Shown piece by piece: positions 10,465-19,414 of a DNA stretch of 64,000 bases; the stretch's first letter is position 1; each line of letters begins with the position of its first letter. Source of the DNA: Alphaproteobacteria bacterium SO-S41 (GTDB lineage Bacteria; Pseudomonadota; Alphaproteobacteria; Micropepsales; Micropepsaceae); contig AP024629.1 of NCBI GenBank assembly GCA_019670725.1, positions 3,410,001 to 3,474,000 on the forward strand. The letters run 5' to 3'. Below the pieces are notes generated by a model that worked only from the letters and a program-made list of their open reading frames with translations, was not told the origin of the DNA and did not search any database. A program made the position numbers and the translations under genes.

Positions 10465-10694
10465 CAGACCTTGCCCTCGGCCCTCAGCTGCTCATAGCGC
10501 GCGAAGGCGATGGCCGGAGTCGCATAGGCCTCCTGCACCTCGGCGCTCCAATAGCGGAGCTCCTCGATCGGGATCGGCTTGCCCGTGACCGCGCAGCGCA
10601 CGAACGCGCCCGGCGACAGGATCATGTAGTCGCCCGGCAGATAACGCAGCTTCGCCTCGCGCGCGCTGCCGTCGATGGGCGATTGGATGTTCAT
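10464..10694 (-). CDS. DUF2093 family protein
   Basis: 76-residue protein with the DUF2093 pattern: AKLRYLPGDYMILSPGAFVRCAVTG, then IPIEELRYWSAEVQEAYATP. The family is small and found in alphaproteobacteria, commonly next to xseA as here. Function is unknown. No Cys pair for a zinc ribbon is seen, only a single Cys. It is 18 bases downstream of xseA, and its stop overlaps the start of the M23 gene, so the three minus-strand genes form one operon. Confidence 0.85.
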   Translation of the reverse strand: MNIQSPIDGSAREAKLRYLPGDYMILSPGAFVRCAVTGKPIPIEELRYWSAEVQEAYATPAIAFARYEQLRAEGKV

Positions 10695-10712
10695 GGCGGT
10701 ATCCTTCCGCCC

Positions 10713-12185
10713 CTAAAATAGCGTGCCCTGGCCCGGTCCGCCATCGCGGGTTGCGCGCTTGAGTTTGGCGGCAGTGGGCGGGGTTTCCGGCGGCGTAGGC
10801 GGCGGGGAACCGGCGCCGTCCGCCGTTGCGGTGCGGTCGCCGTCGTGGAACTGGATCACCAGCGCCTCGCCCGCCGCGACATCGCCCGCGCTGCGCTTCA
10901 GCGCGCCGGCAGGCGTCCGTACCAGCGCGAAGCCGCGGGCCAGCGTCGCACGATGGCTGAGGGCCTCCAGCAATTTGCCCTGTTGCGACAGGGCGCGGGC
11001 GGCATCGTCCGTGCGGCGTTTGGCGGCGAGGCCGAGGCGGCGGCCGGCCTCGGTCGTGCGATCCGCCAGCCGTGTGGTTTCCGCCTGCAGCAGCGCCGGG
11101 CGGAAGCGGCCCGACGCGGCGGTGACCCGGCCGCGCGCGCGTTCCACGAAAATGCCCAGCGCCCCGCCCAGCCGTCCGCTGGCGCCGTCGAAGCGCTGGC
11201 GGGCCAACGCCAGCAACTGGTCGGGTTTCGGCAGACCGCGCGCTAGATCGGCGATGCGGCGGCGGCGGTCTTCGCGCGCGCGGGCCATGGTCTGGATGAG
11301 GCGCCGTTCCAGCCCCAGCGTCTCGGCGACGAGATCGGCGCGCACCGGCACGGCCATTTCGGCGGCGGCGGTCGGCGTCGGGGCGCGGCGATCAGAGGCG
11401 AAGTCGATCAGCGTCGTATCGGTCTCGTGGCCGACGGCCGAGATCAGCGGGATCGCGCTCTCCGCCGCGGCGCGCACGACCGCCTCGTCCGAGAACGGCA
11501 GCAGGTCTTCGACCGAGCCGCCGCCCCGCGCGACGATCAGGATATCCGGCCGTGGAATCGCCCCGCCCTTTTCGAGCGCGTTGAAGCCGCGAATCGCCGC
11601 CGCGACCTGCGCCGCCGCTGTCTCGCCCTGCACGGCCACGGGCCAGACCAGGACCCGGCGGGGGAAACGGTCGGCGAGGCGGTGCAGGATGTCGCGGATC
11701 ACAGCGCCGGTCGGCGAGGTCACGATGCCGATGACCTCTGGCAGATGCGGGATCGGCTTCTTGCGCGCCGCGTCGAACAGGCCCTCGGCGGCGAGGCGGG
11801 CTTTCCGCTCCTCGATCATCTTCATGATCGCGCCGATGCCGGCCAGCTCCAGCCGCTCGATGACGATCTGGTAGGACGACTTGCTGGGATAGGTGGTGAG
11901 GCGGCCGGAGGCGATGACCTCCATCCCCTCTTCCGGCTTCACCTTCAGCTTGGAATAGGAGCCGCGCCACACGACCGCATCGATCTTCGCGCCCTCATCC
12001 TTCAGCGCGAAATAGGCATGGCCCGAGGAATGCACGCCCCGGAACCCGGAAATCTCCCCCCGCACGCGCACGAACCCGAAGCGATCCTCGACGGTCCGCT
12101 TCAGCGCCTGCGAGAGCTCGCTGACCGAGAATTCAAACGTATTGGGCGCAGGCTCGCCGGGCGACTCGAGGGGAAGATCGGACAT
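10713..12185 (-). CDS. xseA: Exodeoxyribonuclease VII large subunit
   Basis: Catalytic large subunit (490 aa from this start) of ExoVII, which with XseB degrades single-stranded DNA in both directions in repair. An N-terminal OB-fold carries [23 protein letters not shown]. The catalytic part includes [34 protein letters not shown] and [29 protein letters not shown] helical coiled-coil region follows. I chose ATG at 12185 (MSDLP). ATG at 12206 is possible, and longer upstream frames run into repeat sequence and are rejected. No xseB is present in the window. It is transcribed divergently from purD. Confidence 0.93.
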   Translation of the reverse strand: MSDLPLESPGEPAPNTFEFSVSELSQALKRTVEDRFGFVRVRGEISGFRGVHSSGHAYFALKDEGAKIDAVVWRGSYSKLKVKPEEGMEVIASGRLTTYPSKSSYQIVIERLELAGIGAIMKMIEERKARLAAEGLFDAARKKPIPHLPEVIGIVTSPTGAVIRDILHRLADRFPRRVLVWPVAVQGETAAAQVAAAIRGFNALEKGGAIPRPDILIVARGGGSVEDLLPFSDEAVVRAAAESAIPLISAVGHETDTTLIDFASDRRAPTPTAAAEMAVPVRADLVAETLGLERRLIQTMARAREDRRRRIADLARGLPKPDQLLALARQRFDGASGRLGGALGIFVERARGRVTAASGRFRPALLQAETTRLADRTTEAGRRLGLAAKRRTDDAARALSQQGKLLEALSHRATLARGFALVRTPAGALKRSAGDVAAGEALVIQFHDGDRTATADGAGSPPPTPPETPPTAAKLKRATRDGGPGQGTLF

Positions 12186-12225
12186 GGGGAATAGATAGCG
12201 CTCCATCCCTCGCTTTTCCCCCTTT

Positions 12226-12305
12226 TTGTCATGCCCGCGCAGGCGGGCATCCATGCTTCAAGCGCGGCGTTCCGGCATGGATTCCCGCCTGCGCGGGAAT
12301 GACAA
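12226..12305. repeat. Paired-hairpin (BIME-like) intergenic repeat, family B
   Basis: Inverted arms of about 30 bases with two mismatches. The left arm begins TTGTCATGCCCGCGCAGG at 12226 and the right arm ends GCGCGGGAATGACAA at 12305. Each arm is a hairpin built on CCCGC(G/C)CAGGCGGG. It lies in the divergent xseA/purD promoter region. It is the same family as 19931-19995, with a solitary copy at 57421-57444. Confidence 0.8.
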
Positions 12306-12386
12306 TTGAGAGTGGGTGGCCTAAGAGCGCGTCTTGCAGCGTCGCGGGAACATCTCCCACGACAACAGTGTGGGTTTGGTTCGGCC

Positions 12387-13667
12387 ATGCGCATTCTTCT
12401 CATCGGTTCCGGCGGGCGCGAGCATGCGTTGGCGTGGGCGATCGCGGCCTCGCCGTTATGCGATGAGCTGATCTCCGCCCCCGGCAACCCAGGCATGGCC
12501 ACGCTCGGGCGCTGCGTGCCGGTGGATCTGATGGATAACGCCGCGCTCGTCGCGCTGGCGCGGGACGAGAAAATCGACTTCGTGGTCGTCGGCCCCGACA
12601 ACCCGCTCGCCAATGGCGCGGTCGATGCGCTGAACGCGGGTGGGTTCAAGGTGTTCGGGCCGACCCAGGCGGCGGCGCAGCTGGAGGCCAGCAAGGGCTT
12701 CACCAAAGATCTCTGCGCGGAATTTGATATCCCGACCGCCGGCTATCGCCGCTTCACCGATGCGGCGGCGGCGAAGGCCTATGCCAAGACGCATTCCGTG
12801 CCGGTCGTGATCAAGGCGGACGGGCTCGCGCTCGGCAAGGGCGTGGTCATCGCGCCGACCCAGGAAGACGCGGTCGCCGAGATCGACCTGATGTTCGGCG
12901 GCGCGTTCGGGGACGCGGGCAAGTCGATCGTCGTCGAGGAATTCCTGACCGGCGAGGAGGTCAGCTTCTTCGCGCTGGCCGACGGCGAGACTGCGCTCTT
13001 CTTCGGCACGGCGCAGGACCACAAGCGGGTCGGCGACGGCGATGAAGGCCCCAACACCGGAGGGATGGGCGCCTACAGCCCCGCCGACATCGTGCCGCCC
13101 ATGATGGTCGATCTCGTGATGGGTAAGATCATCCGCCCCACCCTCGCCGCCATGAAGGCGCGCGGCGCGCCGTTCAAGGGCGTGCTCTATGCGGGGCTGA
13201 TCCTGACGCGCGAGGGGCCGAAGCTGATCGAATACAATGCCCGCTTCGGCGATCCGGAATGCCAAGTGCTGATGCCGCGCCTGAAAAGCGACATCGTGCC
13301 GATCCTCATCGCCTGTGCCGACGGGCAGCTCGCCCATGTCGATGCGCGCTGGTCAGACGAGACGGCGCTGACCGTCGTCATGGCGACCGAGGGCTATCCG
13401 GGCGCGGTGCAGAAGGGCTCGGTCATCGGCGGGATCGACGCGGCGGAGGCCGGCGGCGCGCTGGTCTTCCAGGCTGGCACCGCGCGGAACGCGGCGGGCG
13501 CGCTCACGGCGAATGGCGGGCGCGTGCTAAACGTGACGGCCATGGGCAACAGCGTGACCCAGGCCCAGGCCCGCGCCTATGCCGCCATCGGCAAGATCGA
13601 CTGGCCGCAAGGCTTCTCCCGCGCCGACATCGGCTGGCGCGCGGTCAGGCGCGAGCGGAACACCTAA
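12387..13667 (+). CDS. purD: Phosphoribosylamine--glycine ligase (GAR synthetase)
   Basis: ATP-grasp enzyme (426 aa) that joins glycine to 5-phosphoribosylamine, the second step of de novo purine synthesis. Visible: N-terminal MRILLIGSGGREHALAW, VVGPDNPLANG, ATP-grasp residues in VIKADGLALGKGV, EEFLTGEEVSFFALADG, and the family signature RFGDPECQVLMPRL. The start at 12387 gives the canonical N-terminus; a longer frame upstream overlaps the repeat. The stop overlaps the convergent potassium channel gene by 4 bases. Length is normal. Confidence 0.96.
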   Translation: MRILLIGSGGREHALAWAIAASPLCDELISAPGNPGMATLGRCVPVDLMDNAALVALARDEKIDFVVVGPDNPLANGAVDALNAGGFKVFGPTQAAAQLEASKGFTKDLCAEFDIPTAGYRRFTDAAAAKAYAKTHSVPVVIKADGLALGKGVVIAPTQEDAVAEIDLMFGGAFGDAGKSIVVEEFLTGEEVSFFALADGETALFFGTAQDHKRVGDGDEGPNTGGMGAYSPADIVPPMMVDLVMGKIIRPTLAAMKARGAPFKGVLYAGLILTREGPKLIEYNARFGDPECQVLMPRLKSDIVPILIACADGQLAHVDARWSDETALTVVMATEGYPGAVQKGSVIGGIDAAEAGGALVFQAGTARNAAGALTANGGRVLNVTAMGNSVTQAQARAYAAIGKIDWPQGFSRADIGWRAVRRERNT

Positions 13668-14470
13668 GCGAACCCCTCATCCCGAATTCGCAAAACGCGG
13701 CCGCAATGCTTGCAGTGGACGGCGTCGACGTCGTGCACCAGCAGGCCGCAATCGGGGCATTCGAACTTGACCTTGTTGGGCCGGAACAGCGCCTGCAGCA
13801 GATGCAGGAACAGGCTCACGCCCACCACCATGATAACGACGGCCAGAATCTTGCCGCTCATTCCCTGAAGCGTGATGTCGCCGAAGCCCGTGGTCGTCAG
13901 CGTCGTGATGGTGAAATAGAGCGCGTCGACATAATGCGCGATGTCGGGATTGCTGTGGTGCTGGGTGACGTAGACCGCCGAGGTCACGACGAAGATGAAG
14001 ACCGCAAGCGACAGCGTGCGGTGAATGACATCCTCATGATTGCGGAACCAGGCGGAGTGACGGCGCAGGTCGGCGCGCACATGCCGCGAGCGCAGCAGGG
14101 TCAGCGCGCGCGCCACGCGCAGGAAGGCGAGATTGTCGAGGAAGGCCGGCAGCACGAGCGAGGCCAGCACCACCACGTCCGCCAGGAACGACAGGCTGAA
14201 GACATGGCGTAGCCGGTGATCGGTGGCGTAAAGGCGCGCGGACGCGTCAGTGGAGATCAAGGCCGCGAAGACAAGATCGAGCGGGACGATCCACCAAGCG
14301 TCCTCGACCAGCGCGGCGAGCAGGAAGAGCGCGAGGGTCAACAGGTCGAGCGCGACAAGGCCGTATCGGAACCGCGTCGCCGTCTCGCTGTCGCCGAAAT
14401 ACAGCGCCCGCAGCCGGCCCCTCAGGGTCGGGCTGGATAGACTGTCCTTGCGCAGCTGCTCCGCCACCAT
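13664..14470 (-). CDS. Voltage-gated-type K+ channel with C-terminal zinc ribbon
   Basis: 268-residue ion transport protein. A six-helix layout is visible: TM segments between residues 38 and 110, an Arg-rich S4-like stretch at 116-137, a TM at 152-168, the pore loop with selectivity filter TTTGFGD at 192-198, and a last TM at 206-225. The C-terminus carries a compact CPDC...CKHC zinc ribbon (Cys 238, 241, 253, 256) on the cytoplasmic side. The filter identifies a K+ channel; the gating stimulus is unknown. The ribbon may sense metal or redox state or aid assembly. The gene is monocistronic and convergent with purD. Confidence 0.85.
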   Translation of the reverse strand: MVAEQLRKDSLSSPTLRGRLRALYFGDSETATRFRYGLVALDLLTLALFLLAALVEDAWWIVPLDLVFAALISTDASARLYATDHRLRHVFSLSFLADVVVLASLVLPAFLDNLAFLRVARALTLLRSRHVRADLRRHSAWFRNHEDVIHRTLSLAVFIFVVTSAVYVTQHHSNPDIAHYVDALYFTITTLTTTGFGDITLQGMSGKILAVVIMVVGVSLFLHLLQALFRPNKVKFECPDCGLLVHDVDAVHCKHCGRVLRIRDEGFA

Positions 14471-14603
14471 GCCGCGTCACCTCCCCCAAGCTCGGCGCGG
14501 CTGCAAGGCAGTATTCAGCGCGTCGGAGATGTAACGGGCGAACGGGCGGGAGGTTTCACTGGGGCCGATGGCGGCTGGGGCGGTGAGGCGCAGTTCCTTG
14601 GCT

Positions 14604-14740
14604 CGTCATCCTCGGGGCGGCCGCCGCAGGCGTCGGAACCCGAGGACCCATGCCAGAGACGGCTAAGCGAACGCGCTCTTGCCTGAACCGCCTCAGGCAT
14701 GGGTCCTCGGATCAAGTCCGAGGGCAGCCCGAGGATGACG
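14604..14740. repeat. Nested paired-hairpin repeat, family A (long form)
   Basis: Outer arms CGTCATCCTCGGG (14604-14616) and CCCGAGGATGACG (14728-14740) are perfect. Inner arms CCGAGGACCCATGCC (14640-14654) and GGCATGGGTCCTCGG (14696-14710) are also perfect, with a central stem-capable spacer. Together these make a long cruciform-capable element. It fills most of the 285-base gap between the potassium channel and ankyrin genes; I see nothing else there. It is related to 40621-40749 and 53476-53587. Confidence 0.8.
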
Positions 14741-14755
14741 GTTAGAGGAGGATGA

Positions 14756-15427
14756 TTAGGGATTGAGGAGTCGACGCAACCGTTCACTCAGCGACGCATG
14801 CCCGCGCTCATGCGCCACATCGGCGGCGGTCTTGCCGTCGGCGGAGACCGCCGCGGCATCCGCGCCCTTGGCGACCAGCGTGTCGCACAGCGCGCCATTT
14901 CCCCGCGACGCCGCCAGGTGCAGCGGTGTGTAGCCGCCGCCTGCAGCCGTGTTTACGTCCGCTCCAGCCTCGATCAGGATCGCAATGGTCGCCGGATCGC
15001 TTCGACCGGCAATCGCGGCGTGAAGTGGCTGGTTCTGCATCGGGTTCCTCGACAAGGCATCCAGCAGTTCACGGCGCGGACCAGTCAGGAGGATGCTAGC
15101 GGCTTCCGATCGCCCCATGAACGCCGCGAGGTGCAGCGGCGTCCAGCCATCCGGGCTGCGAGCGCTTTCCATATCTTCCGGTCGATCCCAATCAATCAAC
15201 AGTCCCAAAACGGCCGTATTTCCGGCTGCTGCCGCCTCGCACAAGTCGAACTGGTAACCCCGTAACCGCAATGCCTCGGGCACGCGCTCCATGCCGCGAT
15301 AGAGCGCCTGCAGCACCGGCGAATCGACGGGATGCGCCTCCCCGGCGGCATCCACGCCGGCGATGGCAGCCAGAGCGGCCTCTTCATCGTTCGCGGCGAT
15401 GGCCGCCATGACGTCCGCGTAAGCCAT
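14756..15427 (-). CDS. Ankyrin-repeat protein
   Basis: 223-residue protein made mainly of ankyrin repeats. Repeat cores seen include DGWTPLHLAAFMGRSEAASILL (split here across one repeat), QPLHAAIAGRSDPATIAILIEAGADV, GYTPLHLAASRGNGALCDTLVAKGADA, and a degenerate last repeat GKTAADVAHERGHASLSERLRRLL. No signal peptide is visible, so it is probably cytoplasmic. Ankyrin repeats mediate protein-protein binding; the partner is unknown. I chose ATG at 15427 (MAYADV), which has a GGGAGGAA ribosome site upstream, over a TTG seven codons earlier. Confidence 0.85.
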   Translation of the reverse strand: MAYADVMAAIAANDEEAALAAIAGVDAAGEAHPVDSPVLQALYRGMERVPEALRLRGYQFDLCEAAAAGNTAVLGLLIDWDRPEDMESARSPDGWTPLHLAAFMGRSEAASILLTGPRRELLDALSRNPMQNQPLHAAIAGRSDPATIAILIEAGADVNTAAGGGYTPLHLAASRGNGALCDTLVAKGADAAAVSADGKTAADVAHERGHASLSERLRRLLNP

Positions 15428-15544
15428 GGGTTCCTCCCTCGGATGCAAAAGGGTAGCGCGCGGCCCCCGCCGCCGCTAATCGTAAATCCGTCAATGCATT
15501 CAAAGCCGCCGGTCGAAGCGGCATTCAAGACCTGAGGAACTCCC

Positions 15545-16636
15545 ATGACCGAAGCGGCGCCCTCGCGGCAGGAACAATTCAGCGGCACGAAGGACGTGAC
15601 CGAGCAGCATCGCATCGACGAGGCGAAGCTGGCTGAGTGGCTGGAGGCCAATGTCGAGGGCTACAAGGGTCCGCTGACCGTGCGTCAGTTCAAGGGCGGG
15701 CAGTCGAACCCGACCTATCAGCTCGTGACGCCCGGCCAGAAATACGTCCTGCGCCGCAAGCCGCCGGGCAAGCTGCTGCCGAGTGCCCATGCCGTCGATC
15801 GCGAGTTCCGCGTCATCTCCGCGCTTTACCCGACCGGCTTCCCGGTGCCGCGCCCCTTCGCGCTCTGCACCGACGAGAGCGTCCTTGGGACGATGTTCTA
15901 CGTCATGGACTGCGTCGAAGGCCGCGTGCTGTGGGAGCCGCTGCTGCCCAATTCCAGCGTCGAGGACCGGCGCAAGATTTGGGACACCCAGAACGCCACC
16001 CTCGCCCAGCTGCACCAGCTCGACTACGTGAAGATCGGGCTGGAGGATTTCGGCCGCCCGGGCAGCTATTTCGCGCGCCAGATTTCACGCTGGGGCAAGC
16101 AGTACACCGCCTCCATCGACGGCTCGATCCCCGAGATGGATAAGTTGATGGAATGGCTGCCCAAGAACATTCCGGACGGCGAGCGTTCCTGCGTCGTCCA
16201 TGGCGATTACCGCCTCGACAACATGATCCTGCACCCGACCGAGCCGAAATGCATCGCGGTGCTCGACTGGGAAATCTCGACCATCGGCGACCCGCTCGCT
16301 GACTTCACCTATCACCTGATGCAGTGGCGCATGCCGCCCGGCGGCACCGGCGGCGGCACGCAGAGCCTCGCCAATGGCGACCTGCCCGCGCTCGGCATCC
16401 CGACCGAGGCCGAATACATCAAGATGTATTGCGACCGCACCGGCCGCCACGGCATCGACAACATCGACTTCTACTTCGCCTACAACTTCTTCCGCATCGC
16501 CGGCATTCTCCAGGGCATCGCGGGACGTGTCCGTGACGGAACGGCCGCCAGCGCCCACGCCGCCGCCAATGCCGCCAATGTCGCGCCGATGGCGAAGCTC
16601 GGCTGGCTCTACGCGCAGAAGGCGGGAGCGGTCTGA
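15545..16636 (+). CDS. APH-like phosphotransferase, ACAD10/11 kinase-domain type (copy 1)
   Basis: 363-residue aminoglycoside-phosphotransferase-fold kinase of the subgroup fused to acyl-CoA dehydrogenase in eukaryotic ACAD10/11. Visible: RQFKGGQSNPTYQL (nucleotide loop), LRRKPPGKLLPSAHAVDRE, catalytic loop HGDYRLDNMI near residue 219, and metal-binding LDWEISTIGDPLAD near 240. The expected substrate is a 4-hydroxyacyl-CoA rather than an antibiotic, based on ACAD10/11 and on the bacterial levulinate kinase LvaA; this is inference. Its stop overlaps the start of copy 2 (TGATG), so the two are translated together and may be partners. Confidence 0.88.
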   Translation: MTEAAPSRQEQFSGTKDVTEQHRIDEAKLAEWLEANVEGYKGPLTVRQFKGGQSNPTYQLVTPGQKYVLRRKPPGKLLPSAHAVDREFRVISALYPTGFPVPRPFALCTDESVLGTMFYVMDCVEGRVLWEPLLPNSSVEDRRKIWDTQNATLAQLHQLDYVKIGLEDFGRPGSYFARQISRWGKQYTASIDGSIPEMDKLMEWLPKNIPDGERSCVVHGDYRLDNMILHPTEPKCIAVLDWEISTIGDPLADFTYHLMQWRMPPGGTGGGTQSLANGDLPALGIPTEAEYIKMYCDRTGRHGIDNIDFYFAYNFFRIAGILQGIAGRVRDGTAASAHAAANAANVAPMAKLGWLYAQKAGAV

Positions 16637-17697
16637 TGGCCGAGATGGGAGCCCTGGCGTCGGACGCGAATGCCGGCGCCGTGCGCGCCGCGCACAAGAT
16701 CGATGAAGCCAAGCTGCGCGACTATCTGAAGGACCATATCGAGGTCGGCGCCAGCTTCGAGGTGCGCCAGTTCTCCGGCGGGCAGTCGAACCCGACCTAT
16801 CTGATCGAGACGGGCGGGCGCAAATACGTGATGCGCAAGAAGCCGCCGGGCAAGCTGCTGAAAAGCGCGCACCAGGTCGACCGCGAATACAAGATCATGA
16901 AGGCGCTGGGCGCGACCGATGTGCCGGTGCCCACGATGCGCGTGCTGTGCCAGGACGAGGAGATCGTCGGCACCGATTTCTATGTCATGGACTTCCTCTC
17001 GGGCCGCATCTTCCGCGACCCGACCTTGCCCGAGCTCGCGCCCGCCGAGCGCACGGCGATCTACGACGCCATGAACGAAACGATGGCGAAGCTGCACAAG
17101 GTGGATTTCGCCGCTGTCGGCCTCGGCGATTTCGGCCGGCCCGGCAATTACTTCGACCGCCAGATCTCGCGCTGGATCACCCAGTATCGCGGCGCGCAGA
17201 CCGATGAGATCCCGGCGATGGAAGAGCTCATCAAATGGATGCCCGATCACATCCCGCCGGATGACAGCGTCTCCATCGCACATGGCGACTATCGCCTGGA
17301 GAATATGATCATCAAGGCAGACCGGCCCGAAGTGCTGGCGGTGCTGGACTGGGAACTCTCGACGATCGGCCACCCGCTCGCGGATGCCGGCTATAACTGC
17401 ATGGGCTATCGCCTGATCAATCCGCGCCAGGGGGGCCTGGTGAATACAGACTTCGCGGTCAGCGGGATTCCCAGCGAGGAAGCCTATGTCCGCGCCTATT
17501 GCGCGCGCACCGGGCGCTCCTTCCCCATTCCGGACTGGGAGTTCTATATCGCCTTCTCGGTGTTCCGCCTCGCCTCGATTTCACAAGGTGTTTACAAACG
17601 CGGCCTCGACGGCAATGCGAGCTCGGAAAACGCAGGGCTGTCGAATTCCTGCGAATTCCTGGCGGAAAACGCGGCGCGTATGGTGAAGATCCGTTAG
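16636..17697 (+). CDS. APH-like phosphotransferase, ACAD10/11 kinase-domain type (copy 2)
   Basis: 353-residue paralogue of the upstream gene, clearly alignable along its length. It has RQFSGGQSNPTYLI, MRKKPPGKLLKSAHQVDRE, the catalytic loop HGDYRLENMI near 216 and LDWELSTIGHPLADAGYN near 237. All kinase residues seem intact in both copies, so neither looks like a dead partner. The arrangement suggests a heterodimer or two substrate ranges. An acyl-CoA dehydrogenase of the matching kind lies 2.4 kb away on the other strand. The end at 17697 is followed by a 159-base gap before the histidine kinase. Confidence 0.88.
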   Translation: MAEMGALASDANAGAVRAAHKIDEAKLRDYLKDHIEVGASFEVRQFSGGQSNPTYLIETGGRKYVMRKKPPGKLLKSAHQVDREYKIMKALGATDVPVPTMRVLCQDEEIVGTDFYVMDFLSGRIFRDPTLPELAPAERTAIYDAMNETMAKLHKVDFAAVGLGDFGRPGNYFDRQISRWITQYRGAQTDEIPAMEELIKWMPDHIPPDDSVSIAHGDYRLENMIIKADRPEVLAVLDWELSTIGHPLADAGYNCMGYRLINPRQGGLVNTDFAVSGIPSEEAYVRAYCARTGRSFPIPDWEFYIAFSVFRLASISQGVYKRGLDGNASSENAGLSNSCEFLAENAARMVKIR

Positions 17698-17856
17698 GGA
17701 GTGCCGAGGCCCTAACGGAGTCTGAAAACATACCCCCGGTTTCTCCGGACCCGGAACAAAGGACCCTTAAGCGTTCTCGGTTACCTTAACCGCACAAGCC
17801 GGAGAATCCGGTGGGTGGTGGGGCTGAAGCCGGTGCTGTTTTCGCAGTTTGCAGAC

Positions 17857-19389
17857 ATGTCTGCGCTGTCCAAGGAGGATGCGGTCGCGCGTCTTTCCGC
17901 GTTGGAAGCGCGCGTCGCGTTGTCCGAGCGCAAAGCGGGCATGGGCTCGTTTCGTTGGTCCGCGCTGGAGGACATGCCGAACTGGTCGCCCGGCCTTTAT
18001 CGCATTCTCGGCTATGATCCCGGCAAGCCGCCGGTGAAGGACGCGCTGTTCAAGCTCGCCCATCCCGACGACAGCGAAATCTTCAAGACCGCCTTCGACA
18101 GCGTCATGGCCGCGCCCGGCCCCTTCTATCTGCGCTATCGCGTCATCCGCGAGGACGGCGCCGAGCGGCATCTGGAAATCAGCGGCGATGTGGAAACCGG
18201 CGAGAACGGCGAGATGATCGCGGTGGTCGGCATCGTCACCGACATTTCCGGCCGCGTCGAAACCGAAGAGCAGCTGCGCAGCGCGATGGACGCATTCCGC
18301 GTGCTCACCGAAGAAGCGAACGATCTCATCTGCCGCCTCGATCCCGGCATGGGCATTCTCTACTGCTCGCCCGCGATCACGCGCATGCTGGGCTACGACC
18401 CCTCGGAAGTCCTCGGCAACACCTTCCTCGGGATCATCAACGACGAAGACCGGCCCGAACTGCTGCGCGCCCATCGCGTGCTGCTGGTGCCCGGCGCCGC
18501 GAAGACCATCACGACGCGAATGCATCACAAGGACGGCAATGTCCTGTGGGTCGAGACGATCTGCCGCTCGGTCGGCGATCCCGTCACCGGCCGCGTGCAC
18601 GAGATCATCACCGTGTCGCGCGACGTCACGACCCGCAAGGCCGCAGAGGCCGAGATCAACAAGGCGCGCGAGACGGCCGAATCCGCCAACCGCACCAAGT
18701 CGCGCTTCCTCGCGACGATGAGCCACGAGCTGCGCACGCCGCTGAACGCGATCATCGGCTTCTCGGACATGCTGAAGTCTGAGCTCTTCGGTCCGCTCGG
18801 CTCGCGCTACCAGGAATATTCCGAGCTGATTCACGAATCCGGCACGCTGCTGCTCGATCTCATCAACGACATTCTGGACATGTCGAAGATCGAGGCCGGC
18901 AAGTTCGAGCTGGCGATGGAGACGTTCGACGCGTCCGAGACGGTCGAATCCTGCCTGCGCCTGATGAAGGGCAAGGCCGACCAGTCGGGCCTGATGCTGG
19001 AGGTCAATCTCGCGCCGCATGCGGTGGTCGAGGCCGACAAACGCGCGGTGAAGCAGATCCTGCTGAACCTGCTCTCCAACGCCATCAAGTTCACGCCGCG
19101 CGGCGGGCGCATCACGACCGTCACGAAACTACAGGGCGACCATATCACGCTGACCGTCGCGGATACCGGCGTCGGCATCCCCGCCGACGACCTGCCCCGC
19201 CTCGGCCGGCCGTTCGAGCAGGCCAAGCAGGACGCCAATCTCGCCAAGGCCGGCACCGGGCTCGGCCTCGCGCTGGTGCGCTCGCTCGTCCAGCTCCATG
19301 GCGGTGATCTCAACATCGAATCCCAGGAAGGCCGCGGCACGACCGTGACCGTCACCCTGCCCAAGCCACGGCTGGCTGTCGCCGCCTGA
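17857..19389 (+). CDS. PAS-domain sensor histidine kinase (cytosolic, orphan)
   Basis: 510-residue kinase without membrane segments. Two PAS domains are visible: FRWSALEDMPNWSPGLYRILGYDP (near 30) through a PAC-like region, and a second from FRVLTEEANDLICRLDPG (near 148) with ILYCSPAITRMLGYDPSEVLG. HisKA follows with FLATMSHELRTPLNAIIGFSDML, phospho-acceptor His at about 290, then HATPase with NLLSNAIKF, DTGVGIP and GTGLGLALV. The HisKA sequence resembles the PleC/DivJ class of alphaproteobacteria. No response regulator is adjacent. ATG at 17857 was chosen; GTG at 17815 in frame adds 14 residues. No clear Shine-Dalgarno site precedes either. Confidence 0.9.
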   Translation: MSALSKEDAVARLSALEARVALSERKAGMGSFRWSALEDMPNWSPGLYRILGYDPGKPPVKDALFKLAHPDDSEIFKTAFDSVMAAPGPFYLRYRVIREDGAERHLEISGDVETGENGEMIAVVGIVTDISGRVETEEQLRSAMDAFRVLTEEANDLICRLDPGMGILYCSPAITRMLGYDPSEVLGNTFLGIINDEDRPELLRAHRVLLVPGAAKTITTRMHHKDGNVLWVETICRSVGDPVTGRVHEIITVSRDVTTRKAAEAEINKARETAESANRTKSRFLATMSHELRTPLNAIIGFSDMLKSELFGPLGSRYQEYSELIHESGTLLLDLINDILDMSKIEAGKFELAMETFDASETVESCLRLMKGKADQSGLMLEVNLAPHAVVEADKRAVKQILLNLLSNAIKFTPRGGRITTVTKLQGDHITLTVADTGVGIPADDLPRLGRPFEQAKQDANLAKAGTGLGLALVRSLVQLHGGDLNIESQEGRGTTVTVTLPKPRLAVAA

Positions 19390-19414
19390 CGCGGCGTCGG
19401 CTACGCTCATCCGT

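Noticed and set aside
12186-12254. N-terminal extension of xseA ([12 protein letters not shown]...)
   Set aside because: It is translated repeat family B sequence; ExoVII large subunits start close to the OB fold, as with ATG 12185.
15545-17697. Aminoglycoside resistance from the APH-like genes
   Set aside because: The GGQSNPTY and RKKPPGKLL patterns belong to the ACAD10/11-type kinases, not to antibiotic phosphotransferases.
17753-17775. GGAAC-N14-CGTT, like a general-stress EcfG promoter, before the histidine kinase
   Set aside because: Spacing of 14 is too short against the usual 16-17; no second match nearby.
17767-17792. TTAA motifs resembling a CtrA box before the histidine kinase
   Set aside because: The two TTAA tetramers are not spaced by seven bases; a short CGGTTA/TAACCG palindrome is present but is weak evidence.
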